Source of the DNA: Breviolum minutum Mf 1.05b.01
Lineage: Eukaryota > Sar > Dinophyceae > Suessiales > Symbiodiniaceae
DNA length: 64,000 nucleotides
Assembly: GCA_000507305.1 (NCBI GenBank)
Contig: DF240144.1
Span: 62,001-126,000, forward strand
Reading direction: 5' to 3'
Shown here: positions 33,977-45,106 of the stretch, piece by piece
Position numbering within the stretch: position 1 is the stretch's first letter
How the letters are laid out: every line of letters begins with the position of its first letter
Translations under genes and position numbers: made by a program
Notes under the pieces: model-generated
Database searches by the model: none
The model's input: only the letters and a program-made list of their open reading frames with translations
What the model was told of the DNA's origin: nothing

Positions 33977-34056
33977 TCACGTCAACATCGCTGCGTCCTC
34001 ATTGCTGGGCGAGTCAGATAAATCGAAGGACACTTCCGCAGCGTCAGAGGTGGGAT
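33977..34056 (-). CDS. Candidate 3'-terminal exon, acidic tail
   Basis: After acceptor CTTCTCCCGCAG the frame reads PTSDAAEVSFDLSDSPSNED then AAMLT and TGA. The open frame extends further upstream (PESPPGSAASPAD). The plus strand is also open and acidic (SSLLGESDKSKDTSAASEVG), following a family-E acceptor at 33947. A coding island is likely; strand is inferred from neighbours. Confidence 0.3.
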
Positions 34057-34106
34057 CTGCGGGAGAAGCCGCTGAGCCCGGTGGGGACTCGGGGACCCAG
34101 AAATTC

Positions 34107-34300
34107 CCATACCATCCATGGGACTGGTATATTTACCCTCCCTGAAACTAACATTTTCGCACCTGACAATGGATGGTTGGAATACTACTTTCCTTTTGGG
34201 ATGGCCTATTTTCAGGTGCCATGTTAGTTTTAGGGAGTGTAGCTACATTTGATTGATTTGTATGGTAAATGTAGGTAATGATATACCATAGATGGATGTG
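34107..34300. repeat. Family B element interrupted by a D-type element
   Basis: B arms 34107-34133 and 34242-34300 around a 104-bp insert flanked by TA. Its right arm gives the GTATAT donor of the 34287-34748 model. Confidence 0.8.
34134..34241. repeat. Family D element nested in B, TA duplication
   Basis: 104 bp between two TA, splitting a B palindrome. Confidence 0.9.
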
Positions 34301-34748
34301 CTTGGGGATTTTAGATACTCCAAGATCTTTTCCTGAAGCCCGATAAAACCCATTCGCAGCAGTCTGACCAACGAATCTCCGTGAGTTTGGTTGGAAAAAC
34401 CACTTTCCTTTACAGAGCGATACTTCAAGCGAAATACCCAAAGAGTTCAACCCCCTAAGGATCCATACCCTTCCCTAGAGTAGGTTTGATGGTCCCAATC
34501 CCATCCCCACAATAGGATTGTAGGGTTAATCCATTTCTTAGGACATACCTGGATCCTTAGGGACCAAAAGAAAAGTCAGAATCACCTAAAAAACGATCCG
34601 AGAAGACCATACTTAGATGATTAATGATTCACCATGATTGGTGTTGCTATTAGCTGCTTTCAAAAATCACCTTACATGGTAAACGAAAACCCTTCGACAA
34701 AAATATGACTTGCGTCTGCCTCTTCGAATTTAGAAGGGATTTCCATCC
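34287..34748 (-). CDS. Three-exon internal gene model, one intron a family-K element
   Basis: Exons are 34748-34676, 34611-34565 and 34422-34287. Exon 1 has a long T-rich acceptor ending GGTAG, reads MEIPSKFEEADASHIFVEGF SFT, and ends AT/GTAAGG (phase 2). Exon 2 (after CATCTAAG) reads MVFSDRFLGDSDFSF and ends phase 1 at G/GTCCCTAAGG, the start of the family-K copy. Exon 3 (after CGCTTGAAG) reads SLCKGKWFFQPNSRRFVGQT then AANGFYRASGKDLGVSKIPK HIHL and ends TG/GTATAT inside a family-B element. All phases match. The first intron is 64 bp with canonical sites and no element. Function unknown. Confidence 0.55.
34446..34562. repeat. Family K element acting as intron
   Basis: Fills most of the second intron of the 34287-34748 model. 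Confidence 0.85.
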
Positions 34749-34899
34749 CTACCCCCCCGCCCCGAAAAAAAAGGAAGGACACATTCAACCATAAACCGCA
34801 AACAAAGCATTCTGTTAATAATGCAGTCAATGGTTCATTGGTACTTTGGCTTAGTACTACTTTTGGTTCAAAAAGAAAGACCTGGAACCGGAAATTCAA

Positions 34900-36341
34900 T
34901 TAGTCTTTTAATGGGACGTTAAGGTGGTTTGGACCAAATATTTCCCAAGTAAAGACTTGGTTCATCATCCAGTTGAAACATGTTGAAACAACCAGTGCGA
35001 GTCATCATAATCCCTTTCGAAGAAGGGATGTATATAAAATACGAAACTCAACCAACCACATAAACCACCAATGGATTCAATTCATAACCAACTTGATCCC
35101 CCAACATTTGGAGGTCACTACGGCAACCTTTTGAAGGGATCAGCAATCTTAAGGATCACAAGAGATCAGGTCACAAATTGCATTGTTTCATGGCCCTCCC
35201 AACCACCCCAATTCAAAACTACGTGACCCATCAGGAAAAAGGCCTCTTTTTAGGAGCTTATTAACCAGTGGTTTCCCTCAATAAGCCTGGCTAATAAGGC
35301 CTTATTTCTGGCGGCTGCCTTATTCAAACCTTGTTTCCGGGTGGCTTTGATGGGGGTAGTTAGGAGGTCCATAATTGTTGGGAAATCAGTCAACAGTTGC
35401 TTGGTAATTTATCTCAGTTGCCCTTTCCAATACCGGGATGTGGCAATGGAATACTAAACTCAACCAACACAAACCACCAAAGAAATGAACAACCAAAATC
35501 AACTATCAACTGTTGGATGGTGTAAATTCATGTCTTTCTTGTTTTGAAGCAACAACTTTTGCCCATGTCATGACATGGCATCCCCCCATCTTTTCTCCCA
35601 GTCGGCCTCTTGGACTATCAAAGTCGGCAAGTAAATCATCGACCTTTTTTGGAGGTCGATCAACTCCCATGATTTCCATATAGTAGCCCTAGTCTTCCAA
35701 AATCCTCCAAATACCTTGTGAGTATGTGTTTGGGTTCCCTAAAGGCCTTGTCAGGAGGTGTTTGTGGGTCCAAAATGGTCCAAACATCAACTCCTAAGGT
35801 ATTTGGAAGACTGGGGTAGGAGATGGGAAAATCAACCCAATTCCGGATCGGGGTAAAAAATATACCCATGACTCATGACATAAGGATTCCCGTCATTAAA
35901 GGTGGGATGAAGGAGTTGATCGACCCTGGCACAGATGCAGAAATGGTCATCCGAACTGGAAAATGACGGGGAATCCTGAAAACATGCGTATATAAACACA
36001 AAATATGTATATACACATATACTAAGTTCTGCCTATACACTGGAATTCGCCAGTGGATTTCGTGAATGCTAAGAACAGGTTCCCTCGATAAACTGTTACA
36101 GGGCTTTCAAAAATACGTATAAACCCTACTATCAGGCTGCGCCCACCCCGCCCCCCCCGAAACAAAAAAAGTTTGAATAATAATCCATCCTATGGTGTAT
36201 TTACCTACATGAATGGTGGATTTTCTATGGGATCAATGTAGGTGTATCCGATGGATCCGTCATGGGAAAAGTTGGTGATTTCAACCCATGTGTGTATAAA
36301 CATTCGGGCAACGTCAAATTGCTTCATTTCCCCTTGTACTG
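34900..36341. other. Stretch with long-range inverted repeat, no gene
   Basis: GGTCGATCAACTCC (about 35655) pairs with GGAGTTGATCGACC (about 35911); a related arm recurs at 48832. No exon seen. Confidence 0.55.
36182..36266. repeat. Family B element, diverged
   Basis: Core TATTTACCTACATG and end GATGGATCCGTCATGGG. Confidence 0.6.
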
Positions 36342-36476
36342 GGATGTCCTGCAGGTACTGAGCAACTGGATTATTTCACCCCCATATAAGTAGGTTGGAT
36401 ACGTCCCTTAAGTACCTTAAGTAGGTTATAAACCAACTTACTAGCTAGTTACTAACTTCCATGGACATCCTTGTAG
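36342..36476. repeat. Family L element
   Basis: Full-length. Confidence 0.85.
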
Positions 36477-36689
36477 GGGTGAAAATCAAATCATTGAAAC
36501 AACCGCACATCAACCAATGGTTAATTGGTGGCTTGGGTTGATTGGTTTGGGATTCGAATCGGGATACCTCTAAGTAAAAATCCCTGTAACGTAAGGGGAT
36601 CCTAGGAATCCAAACCACCGGGCCCCCAAACCACCAATTAACCATTGGCTGAGCATAGATACCCAAAGTAAAAAAAAACTAATGAACAC

Positions 36690-36798
36690 ACATCTAACTC
36701 AGCCAAAGAATCCTGGAAGAAAAGTTACAACTTTATTTTTCCTACTATATAAATATGTAATCCCCAAAAGTTTAAAGGTTAGCCATCGGCTGAGTAAG
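36690..36798. repeat. Family N element
   Basis: Diverged copy. Confidence 0.75.
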
Positions 36799-36995
36799 AC
36801 ATACAAACAGCATGATCATGGGCCCTTGACATCTCTACCCGACTTTACCTCACAGTTTTGTTGGTATAACATTTGGTGCCCCGGTTACTTATACTTCCAC
36901 AACGACACCTCAGGGGGTTAGTCCTGTGTGAAATTGTGGCCTCAAATCGCCAAGACCCTTGAACAGGTGGGCCGGTGGGCCCCCTGATAATTACT

Positions 36996-37107
36996 CATAG
37001 GATCCATGACACTGGTATATAATACACCTACTCACCTACATGAATCGTTGATTTTTATGGGTTTCATGTAGGTAAATATACCGTTCGTCCCATGGATCTT
37101 ATATGGG
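36996..37107. repeat. Family B element
   Basis: CATAGGATCCATG left, CCCATGGATC right. Confidence 0.8.
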
Positions 37108-37251
37108 ATTATAAATGAGGTTATGTCATAACCCCTATTTTCATGGCCAAAAAAAAACTGGGTGACTGGGGGGATTGATGTCACCTCCAAAAATCATCGT
37201 GGAGTTATAGGCCTACCGAATGAGTCCTAAGGACTGCCACGAAAACTATGC

Positions 37252-37564
37252 TCAAAGGCCCAACAAAAATGTTCCACAAAAAAAAACAGAGTTGAAAGTT
37301 GGGAGTTTATCCCAGTTTTTGATAAATTGATACATCCAAATGGTGCAGGACTTTATCTGATTGGTGGTTGAACCAACCCATTTCAAAAATATTAGTCAAA
37401 TTGGATCATTTCCCCAAGGTTTGGTGTGAAAATAAACATATTTGAAACCACCACCCAGAAAATGTTTCTTCTTGGCCAAAACCCTGCACCCCCTCCAGCA
37501 AACAATGGCGATTTGCTGGACATGTTTGGGTCCAATTTTCTTCCCAATCTTCGAACATTCATAC
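37252..37564 (-). CDS. Two-exon 3' gene model spliced over a family-A element
   Basis: Exon 1 (37564-37455) reads MNVRRLGRKLDPNMSSKSPL then FAGGGAGFWPRRNIFW and ends in phase 0 at TGG/GTGGTGG, the family-A end. Exon 2 (37356-37252), after CACCAATCAG, reads IKSCTIWMYQFIKNWDKLPT then FNSVFFCGTFLLGL and TGA. A second frame of exon 1 (VDVKRYECSKIGKKIGPKHV) is also open. Basic N-terminal part, hydrophobic tail; function unknown. Confidence 0.4.
37357..37458 (+). repeat. Family A element acting as intron
   Basis: Between the exons of the 37252-37564 model. Confidence 0.8.
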
Positions 37565-37900
37565 CTTTTGACATCCACATATATATAGTTGAAAAATGGT
37601 GAAGTTTCAAGTGTCAGAATCCAAATCATTACATAAATAATGGGTGTGTCTCCGAACATCCGTTGAAAAAATGGTTGGCGTTAGGGTACCAGGATGTACC
37701 GGGTATATCTTCAAATAGGGTCCCATGGTCCAGACGGCTATGTTAGTTTACTGCAGGCTGATATGAACCGAACACACTGAGATGCCCAACGCCAACACCT
37801 GCGAGAGACGGGCATGGTTTCATCACTCAGGTGCAAGAAAGGTGAACCCGAATAACAAATCCTACCAAATGGATCCTATGGATCCTGATTTACACCATGG

Positions 37901-38183
37901 TTATTCAAGTTGAAAACAATAAATCCACAACAACTGAAGGATATCTTTGATCCTTTTCATGGGTGCCCCAAGCCAACCAAAGCTCAGAAGGAAGAAGGGG
38001 TTCTTTGCAAGCATGACCCTCCCTAGAATCTTAGAATGACTAGTTTGTGGTTTCAACCCATTTGAAAAATATTGGTCAAATTGGATGATTTCCCGAAAGT
38101 TCGGGGTTAAAAAAAAACAATGTTTGAAAGCAACAAACACCTGGGAATGAGGCCGGCGAATCAACACAGGCCATAGCCCCAAG
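37901..38183 (-). CDS. Two-exon 3' gene model over a family-A element, hydrophobic tail
   Basis: Exon 1 (about 38183-38141) reads GPLGAMACVDSPASFP and ends TTCCCAG/GTGTTTG. The intron holds a family-A copy, but the acceptor used is AGATTCTAG slightly beyond it, which keeps phase 1. Exon 2 (38022-37901) reads RVMLAKNPFFLLSFGWLGAP then MKRIKDILQLLWIYCFQLE and TAA. The 5' edge of exon 1 abuts a family-Q copy and is uncertain. Exon 2 has a probable hydrophobic or amphipathic helix. Confidence 0.42.
38040..38145 (+). repeat. Family A element within an intron
   Basis: Diverged right end; inside the intron of the 37901-38183 model. AATGA near both edges. Confidence 0.7.
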
Positions 38184-38185
38184 AG

Positions 38186-38312
38186 GCCCTTTATAGGGGC
38201 CCCATACCTCCACTTAAAGGATCCTAATACAGTAACCTATTTTCCACCTATTTACAGGGGCCCCATAACTCCACTTATCACGTTGGGGTGGGGTGCACCT
38301 TGTAAGCATGAA
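38186..38312. repeat. Family Q element
   Basis: Borders exon 1 of the 37901-38183 model. Confidence 0.75.
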
Positions 38313-38319
38313 TGTCCAC

Positions 38320-38796
38320 CTAAGTAACTAAAAGCCAAATCCCCTGTTTTCCATGGTGGTTGAAAACTATTTTCCTTCCAGGAAGGCCTATTCGAATAGC
38401 ACCTTGAACAGGAAATTCTTGCAATGGGCATACACCTACTATTGGGTTTGCGGTTTCTCCTCTACAATATCGAAACAATGGATGTTTTGTCTTCACCGTC
38501 GACGTTGCCATCTGCTGGATTTGGCACTGCCAAATGAAGTGGAGACCTGCAGGTCCCATCATCATGGTGCGCCCGCTGTTGCGGTTTTTTGGTTGCCGAA
38601 TCAACCAATCAACCAGTGCCTGCGAAGAGTTTGCCAACCTCGCAATATGCCAACGCCATGTCTGGCAAAGTGTAACGACCCGCAAGCACGGCAGATATTT
38701 GCGCAACGTTTTCTTCAGGTCTGACAGAGGCACGACCTGGCAGGCTGCTTCGTCAGCAATCACAAACTTGGTGCGTGCATATTCGACCAGCCACAT
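38320..38796 (-). CDS. Open frame of 158 codons, probable exon(s), unknown
   Basis: The minus frame contains KFVIADEAACQVVPLSDLKK then TLRKYLPCLRVVTLCQTWRW, after CACGCACCAAG. Just upstream (about 38915-38780) another minus frame reads YEATLDERTVIDTHNAPSHE then GFWFVKPQAGFSS, which looks coding but is one frame off. Either a short intron or a frameshift separates them. Two plus frames are open too. The 3' half (after about 38560) is weaker. Confidence 0.28.
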   Translation of the reverse strand: MWLVEYARTKFVIADEAACQVVPLSDLKKTLRKYLPCLRVVTLCQTWRWHIARLANSSQALVDWLIRQPKNRNSGRTMMMGPAGLHFIWQCQIQQMATSTVKTKHPLFRYCRGETANPIVGVCPLQEFPVQGAIRIGLPGRKIVFNHHGKQGIWLLVT

Positions 38797-39309
38797 GAGG
38801 AAAAGCCAGCCTGAGGTTTAACGAACCAAAAGCCTTCATGAGATGGCGCATTATGAGTGTCAATGACAGTTCTTTCATCAAGCGTGGCCTCATACAGCAC
38901 AATGTGTGCCATCCATGTTCATGCGACTCGAACAAGAGCAGGAAGTTCGACTATGGACCAGTAAATGCCCCAGATTTTGCAGGGATTGCTTTAACCAAGC
39001 ACATTCTCAGGAGTGATTTCATCAGCATGGCCCCTGCCCACGCATGGCCCACGTGTGACAATCGTTCACAAAATCACCACCAGTGCCAGTGCATGTGCAA
39101 TGCCAGAGGCAGCAAACTGGATCTATATACTGCCGATACCTATCAAGGCCAAACAAAAGAGATGAACCCGTCGCAATAGTTTCGTATCCAAATTTCTCAT
39201 ATCATCTGTACACTTTTATAATTATCATAATTTCGTGTCGAAAACGTATTGGAAATGGATCAAAACGACGTGTCCGGACCATGAGGAAAAATACAAGTAC
39301 CAGCTGATT

Positions 39310-39616
39310 TCAGTGACTAATCATTTTATCCCCTACTTTTGAGGTCACTTTTTCACCATCTTCAAAAAAAATCACAGGACTCGCAACATTTCCCACAAAT
39401 TTCCCCAAGTCGTTAGTGAGGTAACACGGTAACCACAGCTTTTTCGGAGGGTCGACATCTCCCACCCTCAAATCAATCTCCCTCCCAATCGCCTGCGGCT
39501 CGCACGGCCTGGGTGAATCCAAGGGGCCCAACAACACCCCAGCCCAACGCCATCGGGTTGCAAACCCCCTAAGAAATCTCCGCGGTGGCCTTAAGGGGGA
39601 TGATTCAAACAACTCC
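39310..39616 (-). CDS. 3'-terminal exon of 101 codons, unknown protein
   Basis: Acceptor CTGGATCCTTAG is the end of a partial family-K element; the same acceptor type recurs elsewhere. The frame reads ELFESSPLRPPRRFLRGFAT, RWRWAGVLLGPLDSPRPCEP, QAIGREIDLRVGDVDPPKKL, then WLPCYLTNDLGKFVGNVASP and VIFFEDGEKVTSKVGDKMIS H to TGA. It has good codon use, a mixed globular composition and no equal rival frame. Upstream, 39660-39881 has a weaker frame (PIYFQAWTNQCIITGISGDA). Confidence 0.5.
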
Positions 39617-39660
39617 CTAAGGATCCAGATCAAATATGTCCGATTGGTGGAATCCGGGAT
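39617..39660. repeat. Partial family K element
   Basis: Its CCTTAG end is the acceptor of exon 39310-39616. Confidence 0.6.
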
Positions 39661-40342
39661 TACTGTACCCCGAAAAATTCCCATGACCTTTTCGGATGGT
39701 GGGATAGAAACCCGTTGAAAAATACCAATTTAGGGAGGGGTGAAAGAATTCTTAGGGAATGATGACTATATGATAACCTCTTATATAGTAAAGGCGGGCT
39801 GTTGCCTTGCAGAACCGTGGCATCCCCTGAGATTCCGGTGATAATGCATTGATTTGTCCAGGCCTGAAAGTAGATGGGCACTCAGCCCCTGCCTGTTTTT
39901 AATGGCACTTGATTTATTTTGGGCACTTTTGATAGCGACTACCCTGGGAGAATATGTCTTTCCTCAGGAAACCGACAAATTTCGCCTGACTTTGTTGGCA
40001 TTTGCTGTACCTATGTGTTTATTCGCAAAATCTAAGGACATCTCCAAGTATAGTTAGGGAGTATCTGCCAGGAAACTTCCAAGAAATTTGCCTGGATATG
40101 CTTCATGATTATTCCATGTACTCAAATACTCAATGGAGCTAGCCTTACTACTTATCTACAAAAACTGTGTGGTTTAAAAGGGGGTAGATGTAAACTACAG
40201 TAGATACACCAGCCCCATTGACAAATTGATTGTCCGGGATAGGAAACAGAAACAACTAAACAACTACAAGATATGCCCCTACCAGTTACGTGTAAGTAGG
40301 GTTAATACCTCCATTCATAGGGGTTGCAACCCCATCTTGGCA

Positions 40343-40447
40343 GCCCTTAGGTCCCCTGCTAAAAGTTAAACTTTTAGTGGGTTAAATGTAAAAATCTCAC
40401 CTAAACTCAAAGCGGCTAAGGGCATAAGGCTAGCCTAAGATATGCCA
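40343..40447. repeat. Repeat type V (also 13925-14032)
   Basis: GGTCCCCTGCTAAAAGTTAA to GCCTAAGATATGCC, highly similar pair. Confidence 0.75.
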
Positions 40448-40635
40448 AGCCCATTTACCCATGTATAACTATTGTAAGGACCCACCTTGTGGGAGTTTTT
40501 TTTTTCGGATGTTTCAGGGCACCCCGGGCCCCAACAACTCCCATGTCTCCATTCGATCTCCAAGGTACTGCTTCTGGTGCTTGTCGTGGTTTTGGCGCCT
40601 GCTGTGACGTTCGTTTTAAATTTTTCTGAAAGGTT

Positions 40636-40728
40636 ACCTGGAACCTAGTTGTCCTCTATTTTTGGGCTTCAACCCTCCAAAACAAGGCCTTTTTCTGATC
40701 AAAACACGGGTCATTTGGGTTCTAGGTA
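40636..40728. repeat. Family O element
   Basis: Full-length. Confidence 0.83.
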
Positions 40729-41468
40729 AATTAGGCAAGAAATGATCCAGCACCACCTATATAAGAGGTGCCAATATGACCCTTTTCGGGGTGGTTCATG
40801 GGCACCCCTTACTATTCACTTAGCACCCCTTCGGTGTTCCAGGATTATGTTCATACATTTCCCCCATCCCTACGGATCCAATCACCTTGTCAGATGATGA
40901 TTGGGGCGTCCAATCACCTCCTCAGCAAAGTATTTTGGTTCTACCATTCTCAAAAGGTGCCGAATATTAGCAATGCCCTGGAAGTCAAGCCGACCATTAA
41001 GAAAATAGTCCCCTGGAATTGTTTCAAAAAAACAATCCCTACTAAAATAATGGGTCATTTCCAAAGTCGACTATATGTATTTAATGGTCTTTATTGGACC
41101 CCCAGGGGTTCATCTTCCTTCCAAATGGTTGGTTTCAACCGCCCAAAAACCAAATGGTTGTTCACCAACGAAAGTGACCGTTAGAAGTTCGTTAAACCAC
41201 GACCCCGATCTGCGCCTCCAAGACTTCATGCAAGATCCGTTGTAAGGAGCCATTCTCATACGCACCTGGTAGGATCGGCGAAGGGAACTTCATGATGACG
41301 GCGAACCGTCATGGCGGCAACCGTCAACCGTCAACCTACCGTTTCCCCAAGAAATATTAAGGGCTTAAAGAAGCCGGCCTGCCTTAATATTTCTGCGTTA
41401 GGGTTAGGGTAGGTTGAGCAGCCATAATTATGGTGGTGAAAAAGATGAAACAAAAAATGAATACCTAC

Positions 41469-41600
41469 TAGGGTGTCCGGCTGGAAGTGATCGTAACTAG
41501 TTAGTAAGTTGATTTATTTCACCCATTTAGGGGACGTATAACCTACTTATATAGGGATTATAATCAATTTACTAAGTACCGGCAGGACATCCCAGTAGGC
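41469..41600. repeat. Family L element, TA-flanked
   Basis: Full-length. Confidence 0.88.
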
Positions 41601-41739
41601 CTCATTGGAAAAAATAGAAATCCGACCAAGGATGGCTTCGGGAGTCATCAGCGATTTGATAAAGTTAACTTTGCAGTGCCTTTGCAAATCATGAATCCAA
41701 CATCGACCAAAATCTCCCATCCGGCTCTATCCATACTTA

Positions 41740-41841
41740 CCCATAGGATCCATGAGACTGGTAGATTGACCTACATTTGGTTGATTTCAATGGTAAGTAA
41801 GTTTAGGTATGAATGAATATACCATACATGAATCCTATGGG
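41740..41841. repeat. Family B element with TTA direct repeats
   Basis: TTA on both sides. Confidence 0.85.
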
Positions 41842-41949
41842 TTAGAGTCCTGACAAACAACGGCAACTCGCCGGAATGCCAACGGAAACCTGAACCTCCC
41901 ACCTTCCTTAAGACAAACAAAAAACGAAGAAAGATTCCAAAGATCCCTG

Positions 41950-42094
41950 CTGGGATGTCCATGGAAGTTAGTTATATAATCAATTATAACCCTTATATAA
42001 GGATTATATAAGGTAGGTTATTTACGTCCCCTAAATGGGTGAAATAAATCAACTTACTAACTAGTTACGATCACTTCCATGGACACCCTAGTAG
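41950..42094. repeat. Family L element
   Basis: Second copy within 400 bp, with a small internal duplication. Confidence 0.83.
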
Positions 42095-42946
42095 ACATCC
42101 AAACACCCAAACTGAGAAGATAGTTGGAGTCCCCAAAGCATACTATATCCAAACCTGACAGGAAAATGTCTGGCGGTTAAACCACCCATCCTGAAAACTT
42201 GTTTTGCTCTTAGGGTCTCAAAAAAAAACAGAATTCAAGTATGTAAAGGTGAAAGGTGATGCATAGGACATGAACCTCGCAAACCCTGTCCAGTGCGAAT
42301 CTTATGTTGTACACTCTGGAAGATTAACGTTTTGAAACTAAAAATCCCCTCTTTGAAAAAGAAAATCATCTGAACCAAACCTTCATGAATTTGGGTTCAA
42401 ATGTCAACATCTTAATTTTCAGAGGTTTCAAACATCTCCTTTCAGGGGCTATATATTTGGCACCAGGGGTCGATAGTTGCCTGACAATATTGGCTTGATT
42501 CCGAAGTGTTCCAAATATATAGGGAACTGGAAGATCAGGGACTGGCCTTTTAGCCTACATTTTGGCGGCTTCTTATGACTTATGATAAATGCGAGTAAAT
42601 ACAACATAACATACATGTATCTTGCGGCTTATACAATCCAAGGAAAATGTTCGTAAGGATGAAGGAAATCCTCTGAAATTTGACGATGTTTGATGCTAAA
42701 AATGTCTAATTCGCAAAAAAAAACACTCGTTCAATCCATCATGTTCAGTATCCATGTTAGTTTTTGTGTTTTTTCAACTATTCTGAATTTGCAGTGCCAA
42801 CACTCAACCAACTGAGATTTCACGCTGGCCAAAGCGGACTGCCTTAGGTTTTGAAGGTCAGCTACCCTCCCTGAAGTTTATGTAATAACCTCCCTGAAAT
42901 TTGACGAATTGATATACTAGATACCCAAAAATAGTCATACCATGTC

Positions 42947-43052
42947 ATACCTAGAGCCCACATGACGACTCTACTTTTGAAGGTCTTTTCCCCTCCAAAA
43001 AAAAAGCGCCGAAATTCCAATCAAAGCAAGGGTCAAATTTGGGTTCCAAGTA
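42947..43052. repeat. Family O element
   Basis: Full-length. Confidence 0.8.
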
Positions 43053-43077
43053 TGTTAAAAAAAATGCGGTACATGTA

Positions 43078-43176
43078 CCCCATAGGATCCATGGGAATGG
43101 CATATTTACCTACATTTATCATAAATTTTAGCCATTCATGTAGGTAAATATACCATTCCCATGGATCCGTCATGGG
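43078..43176. repeat. Family B element with TAC direct repeats
   Basis: TAC on both sides. Confidence 0.88.
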
Positions 43177-43288
43177 TACCTTTTCAAAAGGAGACATCTT
43201 GGGGCATCCGTTCGTCCAATTTCCAGCGCTTCCTTAACCACCAAAGTTTGATAGCGAAGTTACCGCAAAACCGTACCCTACATGAAAA

Positions 43289-43372
43289 TACTGTTGATGG
43301 AAGAAATCTTGTACCAGCCTGGGATGGTGCTAAAACCCTAGTAAATAACGGGCTAAACTACCAAAAACATAT
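43289..43372. repeat. Truncated family C element
   Basis: Right arm missing. Confidence 0.65.
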
Positions 43373-43737
43373 CACCGACAAAGGACTCAAACAAAAGTAT
43401 CTGCCCAAATTATTGCAGCAACCAAGATTTCACTGAAATAGCCGGGGTCCCATTTCCCTTCCAAAACGTTTTTTCCGTTTGGGTGCCCAGGAACTGGTGT
43501 GAGGTCGCGAGTTAATTGGACCAGAAAGCATTGTATCACCGGGAAAAAAGGGTCTTATCATCCAGGTACACTGACCCAAAAAACTTCAAGGAGCTTGAGC
43601 ATGATGGGTTTCATAGACTATGGTTTCATTCACCAGATTTTTGGCGATGTTATAGTATACTGTACTATAAATATTTTAAAGTAGGACATAGAAACCAAAC
43701 TCGTTGTTGTGGCCTGTGTTGTGTGATACCGTGCCAC

Positions 43738-43805
43738 CTTCTTTACTTCTCCAAATTCAATGCTTCTCTTTTGAGTGAACCCAAACCTTTCCGACATCTC
43801 GGGTT
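43738..43805 (-). CDS. Short internal exon, unknown protein
   Basis: Acceptor TTTCCCTCACCGTTAG and donor AAGAAG/GTGGCA bracket 22 codons reading PEMSERFGFTQKRSIEFGEV KK. Both sites are near-canonical. A plus frame (43516-43809) crosses it but has an AT-rich codon pattern. Confidence 0.35.
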
Positions 43806-44103
43806 CTAACGGTGAGGGAAAGTGTTTTTCAATCCAAAATAAACGATAAATAACTGGGAGATATGTTGATATTCATCGATAATATTTGGGAAACAAATAA
43901 GTCACTGTGTCCAAAAAAGCATGAGGTTTAGGACCTTCATCGGTTTTCAAAGCATGCAACATGTAACTAGTAACTAATGGTCAATTGGTGGTTTGGGTTA
44001 GTGGTTTAGGATTCTATGGATACCCCTAAGAATCCCAATCCGTTTCATTTTCGGGGATCCCAGGAATCCAAACCACCGGGCCCCAAACCACCAATGAACC
44101 ATT

Positions 44104-44263
44104 AGTCCCTAAGAATCCAAACCACAGCCTAGAATAGGATTGAGGGTTTCAATCCCACCCTTCCTGATTTCTCATAGGATGGGTCGAAAAAAGCACATCC
44201 CCAGGTCATAGGAATATAGGGAAAATCCCGGATTCCAATCGGACATATCTGGATCCTTAAGGA
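44104..44263. repeat. Family K element
   Basis: Just downstream of exon 44282-44414. Confidence 0.75.
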
Positions 44264-44281
44264 GTTGAACCATCCCAGCCG

Positions 44282-44414
44282 CTAACGAAAACAGCCGTTC
44301 TGAGGCCAACGAACAAAGCAGCTCTCAAGTCTTCTCCCTGGAAAATCACCAGCAACCGGGAACCCAACATCGCCGAAAGCACCGGCACTCAAGTGATCCG
44401 ATAATTGACTCCCC
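44282..44414 (-). CDS. 3'-terminal exon, unknown protein
   Basis: After acceptor TTGGTTTCAG: GSQLSDHLSAGAFGDVGFPV then AGDFPGRRLESCFVRWPQNG CFR and TAG. GC-rich, with glycines and acidic residues spaced as in a folded domain. A family-K copy starts 20 bp downstream of the stop. Confidence 0.4.
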
Positions 44415-44507
44415 CTGAAACCAATGATAATGATGGGAATCCTTATAGGTATACGGTCGGTATATAAATTATAGGAGGTAAAGGGCTAGTATATTAATAA
44501 TCCCTCA

Positions 44508-44617
44508 CCCATACCATCCATGGGATAAATGGTATATTTACCTATATACATGGATGGTTGATTTGTGTGGTAAGTTTTCACGTAGGTAAATGTACAATCG
44601 TCCCATGGATGGTACGG
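44508..44617. repeat. Family B element
   Basis: Ends CCCATACCATCCATGGG and CCCATGGATGGTACGGG. Confidence 0.8.
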
Positions 44618-44718
44618 GATAGGTGATTCGATGTAAAGTTAAAAGCGATTCGTTAAGGTGGAAAAAGTGAAAGAAATTGGAAAATTAAATCAATTTGAAA
44701 GTTGAAACAAATTGATGA

Positions 44719-44826
44719 CTAGTTGGTGGTTTTTCTCCACCCATTTGAAAAATATTATAAAAATTGGATCATGAATCCCCAAGGTTCGGTGTGAAAATTC
44801 CAAAAACATGTTTTTCAACCACCGAG
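44719..44826 (+). repeat. Family A element
   Basis: TTTTCTCC variant on the left; right end CAACCACCGAG. Confidence 0.75.
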
Positions 44827-44941
44827 ATGTATATTTTTCATCCCTGATGTATTTTCATATGTTTTCATATACAACACGTGCTTGCATCAATGAATATGGT
44901 TGATACTGATAACTGCTGACTGGTGGGGGCCCAAACACACA

Positions 44942-45073
44942 TTAGGTCCCCTTTATATCAACTCCACAAGGGTTTTGAGCCGTTTGCTCCCAAAACCCAT
45001 CGCCTCCATGGTAGCCGACCCGTTCAACGCCGTCACACCTTTGGCCGAAAGATGTCAATGGCAGATCGTCAAC
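44942..45073 (-). CDS. 3'-terminal exon, unknown protein
   Basis: After GGAGGTAG: VDDLPLTSFGQRCDGVERVG then YHGGDGFWEQTAQNPCGVDI KGT and TAA. The plus strand is also open (LLPKPIASMVADPFNAVTPL) with a donor at a family-M element (AAG/GTACTAGG), so strand is not settled. Confidence 0.33.
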   Translation of the reverse strand, partial: VDDLPLTSFGQRCDGVERVGYHGGDGFWEQTAQNPCGVDIKGT

Positions 45074-45106
45074 CTACCTCCATCCCCACCCCCTAAGGTA
45101 CTAGGA

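Larger units (their letters stand above)
39661..43077. other. Element-rich, exon-poor stretch
   Basis: Two L copies, one O and one B copy, types V and W. 39848-39925 is repeated at 52793-52862. Weak frames only. Confidence 0.55.

Noticed and set aside
35655..35925. Long inverted repeat as a hairpin RNA gene
   Set aside because: The arms are short (about 14 bp certain) and 250 bp apart; more likely two ends of another element family.
41397..41413. GTTAGGGTTAGGG resembling telomeric repeat
   Set aside because: Two units only, inside a palindrome; no longer array nearby.
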